DNA of 29,238 nucleotides from NCBI GenBank assembly GCA_001579985.1, contig LRSR01002561.1, positions 1 through 29,238 on the forward strand, written 5' to 3'. The notes below the pieces were generated by a model. The model ran no database searches. It was given only the letters and a program-made list of their open reading frames with translations, and was not told the DNA's origin. Shown piece by piece: positions 23,401 to 29,238 of the stretch (position 1 is the first letter of the stretch; each line of letters begins with the position of its first letter). Source of the stretch: Hypsibius dujardini. Lineage: Eukaryota > Tardigrada > Eutardigrada > Parachela > Hypsibiidae. The position numbers were made by a program, and so were the translations under genes.

Positions 23401-25420
23401 CCATGATTGATCTGACCGTGAGTACCCCGCCGGATCTGGACGTGATGATGCGAGGCTGGGTGGAACGATACCGGGCGGTTCCGTTGTACCACAACACCCA
23501 AGTCAACATTGAACCGGTACAGAACCAAGCCGGAAAAAAAAGTTCTGTAACAATTGCGAATTTACATATAATTGTGGGTGAGCCATAAAACAGCCCGTTC
23601 ACGTGTATACAGCCATTGCCGCAGCTGACGTCCACCACAGCAGCCTTGGACATTTTTGGACAAGTACGAAAGAAATTCATTCTTATTATACTCTCCTAAC
23701 ATTCATGTGCGCTGAATAATATATTTGCGGTATACTAGTGTTGCTTGAATATATTTAAAAATATTTTAAATGGCTCAAAAAGTGACCCTTAATTTCATAT
23801 ACAATATATTTTTATTATATTTATAGTCAAACCTAATACAAATCGATACTAAACAACATATTTTATTTAAAATTACTAAAAAAATGTCAGACATTAACAT
23901 ATTTTTCTTTTATTTAAATCTTCTGTGAAATGCTGCAAATTTGGCTTTTCTTTTAAATAAAAAGCTGTTATTTGGTAAAGCGTTTCAGTGAATTTAAATT
24001 TAGCACGTTATTTCGACAGCATTAGCGTGTATACAGAATACTGATTCCGTAATTATGGACAAAATTCAGGTCTTGGAGATTGCTGCGTTAGACGATAGTT
24101 TTGACATTCGGGATGGGAAAAAGTTCTACGACCGGTGCATCAACCGAACCTTTTCCACCAGCGTGGGAAATGTCACGTTCGACCGGCACGGTGAACGGAC
24201 ACCGCTCTTTGTTTCCACTTCCTACTTTGACTCATCAACGGGAAATTTTGTGGTAGGTGTTATTAATATAACAACGGCGAATTTTGTGGTAAATGTGTCG
24301 TTTATAAAACACAACGGCAAGGTAATTCATACGCTGAGAGAAATGTTTCGTCCAAAACTATTTTTTTTTCTGGACAAGTCGTATCTACGATCGGAGATAC
24401 GGCATGAGGACTTCCAATGGGTGGACCTGCGGTCGGTTCGGTGGCACAATACAGGCAGCTTACCGCCCAGTGACCCGAGATGCGGATACAAAGGTGATGA
24501 GTGCCGAAAAAGAGGTACGATCATTTTCCTCCATATTTCCATGTAACATACGGAATATCTGTTTTCGTTTCTTATTTTGTGGCACGAACAGTTTATGGGA
24601 CTCTAATACAGTAGCATTTAAATAATTTTACTGGACATGCAATTATCCAAAAATTAACTTAGAATCTACACATTTGATATCAGTTGAAGATCTTCCCCTA
24701 GATTAGGAGGGAGCGCGCTGCTAATTAATTATTGAAAATTACGTTCACACTTCCCTTCTCGTTGAGGAAGGCATCTCGCTCCATCCAATAATCTGTAAGA
24801 ACTATTTGGTTGAACGTCAGTTAATTTGCAATTAGATTTGGGATGGGATAGTCTCTCAAAAAGCATTACCTAATGTATAACCGAAATGCCGTGACTGTAT
24901 ACTGTATGTACCAGCACTTGCAACTGGTCAGAAATAGGATTGAAAATTTGTTCGGATATTCGAACATTTTTTTCGCACATTTACTTAAGGAGACACCTTT
25001 ATAATCCGCGTTTTTACTGTGCTTGAACGTTTTTACAGCTGGATTTTGGTATTGGCTTTTCCTCCTGCTACCAATCTTGGTCGTGCTGCTCGGTGTCAGC
25101 GTTCGAATACGCCAGAAGCGGTAAACACCCTCTAACTTAATTTTTTTCACATGCAGAAAGACGATTTGAATTTAATGGACCAGTTAAGTACTTGGATCTG
25201 CGTTCGTTTGCTCTAAAGGATGAAGAAACATTGCTGGTGGCAGCTGGATGACAAGCGACTAGACATTCCGTCCCCCGTAACTGCATTAGAGCGAATCATC
25301 TTTCCGACCAACGGAGTACAAAAACGCGAAATTCACTTGAAGTATTTATTCCACCCACGACGGCAGATTCGTCCATCTCGCAGGACAGCTCGACCTGAGT
25401 GTGCATTTTACACGGCGTAG
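17465..25420 (+). CDS. Receptor C: short-tailed ANF-receptor-like membrane protein, hosting a nested gene
   Basis: Plus-strand paralogue of receptors A and B. Exons: 17465-17828, 17946-18009, 18358-18662, 18795-18838, 19092-19130, 19195-19272, 23364-23516, 23625-23663, 24070-24252, 24379-24514, 25039-25120, 25219-25420. Total 1689 bases, 562 residues plus stop. Landmarks: EIVSPGLLWTVDNAV; PGCIESAQINQLVAEWN; SPTWITTNLYPSSYYGIIF; NMTNGEY-VFISTVPFVW; IIREAYRSLIMVTMIDLTV; NRTFSTSVGNVTFDRHGER; WHNTGSLPPSDPRCGY. The membrane segment is FWYWLFLLLPILVVLLGVSV (residues about 470-489). The tail is 66 residues, beginning MKKHCWWQLDD. No kinase or cyclase domain follows in the remaining 3.8 kb. The acceptor of the last exon (CTCTAAAG) is weak but gives the same phase and the WWQ motif of receptor B. 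As in A and B, an AG at 17506-17507 may mark the true 5' edge of the first recognised exon, with the signal peptide upstream. Intron 6 is 4.1 kb and contains an MRJP-family gene on the other strand. Confidence 0.87.
18898..18986. repeat. (TGTGTC)n hexanucleotide microsatellite in receptor C intron 4
   Basis: About twelve TGTGTC units with slight variants lie in the intron between the 44-base and 39-base exons. The minus-strand DTDTDT reading is an artefact of the repeat. Confidence 0.9.
19391..19678. mobile_element. MITE family 1, copy 2 (inverted relative to copy 1)
   Basis: 288 bp with 28-bp terminal inverted repeats that differ at one position: TACCGTATTCCCCC.. at 19391-19418 and ..GGGGGAATACGGTA at 19651-19678, both containing TCTCAAGGGACA on the inner side. 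The interior holds ATCAATCAATCAA runs and TGGGGCTTAAC, the reverse complement of the GTTAAGC.CC.CC region of copy 1. It lies in intron 6 of receptor C. Confidence 0.8.
19861..19997. mobile_element. 137-bp MITE-like element
   Basis: Terminal inverted repeats of 28 bp with two mismatches: TACTGTAATGCCGCGTTAGC.. at 19861-19888 and ..GCTAACGCGGCAGTACAGTA at 19970-19997. A nested GCCCGGGC pair lies in the middle. There is no room for coding sequence. It is in intron 6 of receptor C, just downstream of the nested MRJP gene's 3' end. Confidence 0.75.
20086..20091 (-). promoter_or_regulatory. AATAAA overlapping the MRJP-gene stop codon
   Basis: On the minus strand the last codons read GTT TAA TAA, so the hexamer AATAAA overlaps the stop codon by two bases. 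If used for polyadenylation the 3' UTR would be only about 10-30 bases. Use is not shown by sequence alone. Confidence 0.35.
20090..21984 (-). CDS. Major royal jelly protein / Yellow family secreted protein, nested in receptor C
   Basis: Two exons: 21984-21356 and 20591-20090 (1131 bases, 376 residues). The donor CATTG|GTAGGA and acceptor TACAATAG join in phase 2 to read NHWTTKPDPG. The ATG at 21984 opens a signal peptide (MKAFAIALPTLTLCWVLQF); an in-frame ATG at 22044 would add 20 residues before it. Family features are beta-propeller repeats matching MRJP/Yellow: HRVFLGFPRD, SPNGIYMDRDDVLWIADDG, NDLCVDTAHGVIYIANSG, DGITLSADGRTVYWTINS, CDGITTDESGNIYFGAVEH, FVWPDGLAYRDGYVYATM. Length is close to the usual 400 or so residues. 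Function beyond a secreted, probably ligand-binding propeller is unknown. It lies wholly in a 4.1 kb intron of receptor C on the opposite strand. The GC-rich, lightly interrupted coding sequence contrasts with the AT-rich intron around it, which would fit retroposition or transfer but does not prove either. Confidence 0.85.
20600..21340. mobile_element. Probable degenerate TTTAGT-family element(s) filling the MRJP intron
   Basis: One end reads CAACAGAACTAAAATTAGTC (near 20604) and the other TTTTTAGTTTATTAAGTTTTGCCATTAT (near 21315-21342), like the ends of the elements at 1908-2208 and 7067-7492. The interior is AT-rich with scattered TTTAGTTTTAGTTGAG words. It accounts for nearly all of the 764-base intron. 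The ends have drifted, so this call is tentative. Confidence 0.4.
22045..23363. other. Rest of receptor C intron 6, upstream of the MRJP gene
   Basis: No exon is visible. It should hold the MRJP promoter and ends at the receptor C exon 7 acceptor GTGTGTAG (23356-23363). A short tandem repeat of TTGGGAATNRT units (GGTTTGGGAATAGTTTGGGA) lies at about 22893-22960. Confidence 0.4.
24253..24290 (+). other. Duplicated 5' splice site after receptor C exon 9
   Basis: The exon end AATTTTGTG|GTAGGT (donor at 24253) is echoed 36 bases on as AATTTTGTG|GTAAAT (donor at 24289), with ACGGnnAATTTTGTGGT flanks shared. The second donor would insert 12 residues (VGVINITTANFV) in frame and add a glycosylation sequon (NIT). 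Both donors have a plausible consensus. Confidence 0.5.
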
Positions 25421-25599
25421 ATGACTTTTAGATACACATACTACTTGCTACATTCTGTACAAGAATACGTCATGCGTTTTTTATTTCCTCTACCCCAACT
25501 TAGAAGTAATTATCCAAGCGCTCGGAATCTAAAGGGCATAATGGTGACTATATAGCAAGAGTCATGCCATCCGTTGGGGAAAAACAGAACACAATGCTC

Positions 25600-26250
25600 A
25601 ATCGCTCATTGGACGTAATATGGCGGTATTGTCAGAGGCGCGCTCAGGGATTTTGCAGCGTTGCAACTGCAACACTCTTAAAAACTCTTTTCACTGCGGT
25701 GCCGCATTTTTTTTGGTGAAAACTCTGGATCCAATGCGGCAGCGCACTTTTTTGCTAAGCAGTAAATTGACACTGCACTGCCGCAGTTTAAAAAAAACTC
25801 TAAAAAACTTTTTTTTGTTAATGTTAAATTGGTAATGCTTCATTTCTTTCTTCGGACTATTGTCAAACCTCCTGCGTTTTGCCTATGGGCTTTTTCTAGT
25901 GTTAAGTTTTTTATATGACTTTGCCACATAGGTCTCCGTTTGATGAGAATGATTTGGACTTCTACGCGAGAGACTTCGATCTACGCGACCGAGAGACAGA
26001 TACACAAACAGACATACATAAAAACAAACACGCAGACAGACAAACACGCAGACAGATCTACTGACACATGGACACATAGATATACAGGTACACAGTGATA
26101 ATTTTGTTCGAGTGCAGCAGTGCACTTTTTCTGGCGGCACTGCAGTTTTTTTTAAAGCAATTACAGGTGAGACTACGGGACCGCACTAAACTGCAACACC
26201 CTCCCGCCGAGACTCGGCGCGCCTCTTCGGTATTGTCACCGACCAATAGC
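25600..26250. mobile_element. Possible foldback element with GCAGTGC/CTGC words and CAGA repeats
   Basis: The left end (ATTGGACGTAATATGGCGG.., AGAGGCGCGCTCAG) and the right end (CTCGGCGCGCCTCTTCGG, GACCAATAG) are partly complementary. Inside are repeated CACTGC, TGCCGCA, GCAGTGCACTTTTT motifs and an ACACAGACAGA run (25985-26060). Borders and unity of the element are uncertain. Confidence 0.35.
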
Positions 26251-26303
26251 ACAAATTAGTAGGCAAAATGCCGTGTGTTTGATGTCAGTTGTCATACACA
26301 CGT

Positions 26304-26690
26304 GCAAAAACCTCAGACCGACCGAATCAAAGCCAACTTTTTACCGGCGCGCAGCAAAATGGGGTGATCGGAGTTTGAGCCAATTTTGGCCAATGAGTGC
26401 AGCTGTTTCTCACGTCGCTTGATTCATTGATTTAGCACCATTATTACGGGAATCAAAATTTGACGCAAAAAGTTAATAAAAAGCTCTACTTCTAAAAACT
26501 CCTTCTAATATTAACCGAATCGCTAAAATAATTTGAAGTCAATCAATCAATCGACTGAGCAAAGATTGCGTGGTCAGCTGTGGTAAAAAACAGCTGCAAT
26601 TATTGGCCAAAATAGCTCAAACTCCGATCACACCATTTTGTTGGACGCGGGTAAAAAGTTGGTTTAGTTCGGTTGGCCTGAGGTTTTTGC
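26304..26690. mobile_element. Foldback/MITE-like element with arms of about 100 bp
   Basis: The left arm 26304-26408 (GCAAAAACCTCAG.., GTGATCGGAGTTTGAGC, GTGCAGCTGTTT) pairs with the right arm 26587-26690 (AAACAGCTGCA, GCTCAAACTCCGATCAC, CTGAGGTTTTTGC). Blocks of 15-20 bases are perfectly complementary, with scattered mismatches. The spacer of about 180 bases is AT-rich with ATCAATCAATC and has no ORF. Confidence 0.75.
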
Positions 26691-27275
26691 TACGCGCGTA
26701 GTTAGCTTTTCCTCCTCGTATGTTTCGGGTCTACTTACATCCGTGTTGGATAGACCAGATTGATTGCCTATTGACGTACCTTTTCGATTCTCAAGTTCCG
26801 TCCGGGACCACGCCTGCCACTTCTATCCACTTATTCAGCGACATATGCTGAAACTACTTTGTCATACAGGCACCGAGACAAGTCAAGTACCGCTCGCGGT
26901 CTCAACATAAATAAAGGGTTTCCGCATACCGTTTGGTAGGCGTCATATATTCCCACAAACGCACTGACGTGTACGAACCTGTTCAGCATGATGGAAAGAA
27001 CCCAGAACGGCGCCTTCAGGAGTCCTGTCTTCTGAACCGTTTTTGAACATCTGATCGTCTGAATGCCGTATACTCGTACTGTGAATCTTAGATGATCGTT
27101 AAACCTAACGTGGAAGGAGCTTTCATAAAAACTTTAAAAACGTATTAATAATTAATAGGCTTAATTAATCAGTAATTAAATGCTAAAAATATGCTCTACA
27201 GTAGTTTTTATTCGTCAAGGTAGATATCTTATTACTCAATCAGAAAATTTTTTATTTAATGATTTTTGACATAAT

Positions 27276-27473
27276 CCCTCTCAAAATTCAATTTTGAATC
27301 AATTTGTATCGGTAGAATCTTTTTTGGGTATGAGGGGGTGGGGCTGGGAGTCATTTCTGCAATGCCAATCGTAATTTTTTGTCAATCACAAGAATGACCT
27401 GTAGCTCCGCCCCTTGCTTTCCGAAACAGATTCTAGTGAGACCAATCCATTCCAAATTGAATTTTGAGAGGGG
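27276..27473. mobile_element. 198-bp MITE-like element
   Basis: The outer ends CCCTCTCAAAATTCAATTT and AAATTGAATTTTGAGAGGG are exact inverse complements, and imperfect complementarity continues inward (TAGAATC.. with GATTCTA, GGGGGTGGGGCT with TAGCTCCGCCCC) for about 70 bases per arm. No coding capacity. Confidence 0.75.
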
Positions 27474-28994
27474 GAGTGCCAGAAATCTTTAGATGAGATT
27501 GATTCTGAAAATACGCGGTTTTACAGTCAAAATCAGGGAAACTGGATTCTTCTATTGCTTTCTCAACTTTGAAATTCTGTCAAAGAAACTTCTTGGGACA
27601 ACGAACGGTGAGATAGATTTCGAATCAATCATAAATATGGTTCTATTAATAAAATTCAAAGTGAAGCCAATTTGAATTCGGCATCTGAAATACTTCCCAA
27701 GTAAGGCGTGCCGTTCTCGGTATAAAGGTACAGTGGAAATACACCGTTTTGGGTTCCTTCCCTCGTACTATTTTCACCGGATGTCAGCAGCCTGCTCATA
27801 TACCGGCAGTCGGCACCTGAAAAAACGACAGGCTTTGTGGTATTGAGAAGGCCACAAACTGGCTGGCTAAATAGTTGGCGCCTGAAGTGCTTCCTGTTCG
27901 TTGCCCTTTTCCTTTTCTCGATATCCCAATAGGAAGAGAATGGGTCTACACAACTTGATTTTACATATGCATTTATACATATATATATATATTTTAAGAA
28001 GTCGATGCGTATGACTTTTATGTGCGCACAGACGTGCTCTTTCCTGACAATTCATCGGGCGCGCCACAGGAGAAAAATGCCCTTCCAAGAAACCACTTTA
28101 ATCAGGGGAAGAAAAGCGACAATATAATGATGTGAAATAACACCCAGCTCCCCCCAACAACAATGTATGTTGTTCGTCGTTGAAGATGCCCACTCGCAAT
28201 GCCGTTAAGAAGATCACAACATGATACATGGCTTGAGATGGTCCGAGGCGCCTTCCAGTTTTCCCAGTAGCGACCTATTTCTTTCCCCTAATCGTCGGTC
28301 ATTATTTGTCGCGGTTTCGTTGCTCCATGCTCTGCTGCTGATGGTCGTGGTGGTTGGGTCGCCCCTCTCTCGAAAATAATTCGATTAATTCCCCAACGGA
28401 TGGGTAGAGAGTTTAATCCCCGACGTAAACCGCACAAACTATCATCTCCATTGGCTCCCATTACATCATGATCCGTCGGCATTCTACAGTAGGACGGTCC
28501 CCCAAACCCCGCAAATAAAACACTTTTTTTTTGCCGGGCGTGCGCCCATTTGCGTAGGGATACTGCGTACACTCCCAATCCCATCATCAGACAACCAAAA
28601 CCATTTAACCAACCCATATCGATATACTGTATCATCAAACGGGTAAATCCGTGTCACGTGTGCGTGAGATTCGAGGGGATATGGTGTACTTACTGGGTGT
28701 GGAAGTATCACACGAGTACACACACACACATACTGCAGGCTGTAACGACTCCCGCCTCGGTCTCTTCCAGATGCTGCTGTTGTGTGTGTTGATACTGGAT
28801 AGTAATGTGCGCATATACGGCTCGCTCGCTGGGCATCGCAACGGTCGGTCATCCCCACCCCCCCCACCGGAAAGAATTAACGCGCGCAACCAACCCGGGG
28901 TCTGGTGGTGCTGGGGTATGCGTGCGTGTCAGAGCATTTAAATTTCTCGGTAGGGACCATTCTAGTATTACGTATAGGCACACGGGATTAGTGA

Positions 28995-29238
28995 GCCCGG
29001 ACCACAAGCAAACGTTTTATGGGCGTTTGAAGGGATCACCTTTAAGGGGGGGAGGTGTTACGAACCCTGAACTTCTGAAGAGCTGGTCAGCCCAGACCCC
29101 CAAGCAAACGACTGGTGGGTTAGATAAGGATTCCTTTTGGGGGAGACTATAAACCCCTGAACGTCTGATGAGCAGATTGCCCTGGACCCCAATCAAACGA
29201 AAGGTGGGTTCCATAGGGTTTCAGTCAGAAGAGGGAAA
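28995..29238. repeat. Tandem repeat of about 90-97 bp running off the right edge
   Basis: The word GCCC.GACC.CAAGCAAACG recurs at about 28994, 29090 and 29179 (the last as CAATCAAACG). GAACCCTGAACTTCTGA.GAG and AAACCCCTGAACGTCTGATGAG are also spaced about 90 bases apart. Units are diverged. The array probably continues beyond the window. Confidence 0.65.

Larger units (their letters stand above)
25421..29238. other. Gene-poor right end with repeats
   Basis: I find no coding exon I can support. In particular there is no kinase-homology or guanylate-cyclase domain downstream of receptor C. The stretch contains several inverted-repeat elements and a tandem repeat at the right edge, listed separately. 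Minus-strand ORFs at 28288-28638 (116 codons, one hydrophobic stretch) and 28484-28867 overlap one another, have no recognisable domain and may be chance. Confidence 0.5.

Noticed and set aside
24055-24546. Single 163-codon ORF as one receptor C exon
   Set aside because: It reads through a 126-base stop-free intron. Alignment with A and B shows two exons (24070-24252 and 24379-24514) with conserved edges.
25156-25250. Alternative last exon of receptor C beginning RRFEFNGPVKYLDLRS
   Set aside because: An AG at 25151-25155 would give this frame, but it stops after about 31 codons and lacks the WWQ motif shared with receptor B. The acceptor at 25218 fits phase and homology better. It remains possible as an alternative splice.
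28288-28867. Minus-strand ORFs of 116 and 127 codons
   Set aside because: They overlap in different frames, match no family I know and show no convincing splice partners. A small membrane protein at 28288-28638 cannot be excluded.

Overview
The window is nuclear DNA from an intron-rich animal. GT..AG introns interrupt every gene, many exons are under 90 bases, and the gaps hold (CTGT)n-type microsatellites and short inverted-repeat elements. The gene content is metazoan: ANF-receptor/receptor-guanylate-cyclase-like ectodomains, an MCRS1 orthologue, and a royal-jelly/Yellow protein. The last family is absent from vertebrates, so an invertebrate is most likely. I cannot name the phylum.

Layout. 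Two closely related receptor genes lie head to tail on the minus strand: receptor A (1-3247, cut by the left edge) and receptor B (3601-7078, complete except perhaps its first exon). A third paralogue, receptor C, lies on the plus strand (17465-25420). I rebuilt all three exon by exon. Coding exons 2-12 have the same order and phases in every copy, including exons of 64, 44, 39, 78 and 39 bases, and both complete models keep one open frame (551 and 562 codons). Each encodes an extracellular ligand-binding domain ending in the W..GS/G.LPP..P.CGY motif of receptor guanylate cyclases, one membrane segment, and a tail of only 66-76 residues that starts with WWQ(I/L) and then stops. No kinase-homology or cyclase domain follows, and behind receptor B there is no room for one.

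Between the receptors lie a minus-strand gene of unknown function (9399-10828; about 240 residues, acidic and tryptophan-rich, with an actin-binding-like motif) and a plus-strand MCRS1 gene with an FHA domain (12147-15573). A complete two-exon MRJP/Yellow-family gene (20090-21984, minus) sits inside the 4.1 kb sixth intron of receptor C.

Mobile and repetitive DNA. At least six small inverted-repeat (MITE- or foldback-like) elements are visible. One family has two copies in opposite orientation (16689-16969 and 19391-19678). A TTTAGT-rich family has two or three copies (1908-2208, 7067-7492 and probably 20600-21340), and one of these abuts the first recognised exon of receptor B. The last 3.8 kb holds repeats but no gene I can support.

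The receptor paralogues probably share a ligand class or a clearance/decoy role. MCRS1 is a nuclear chromatin factor and looks unrelated to its neighbours. Exon limits rest on splice consensus, phase agreement and comparison among the three paralogues; no transcript evidence was available.
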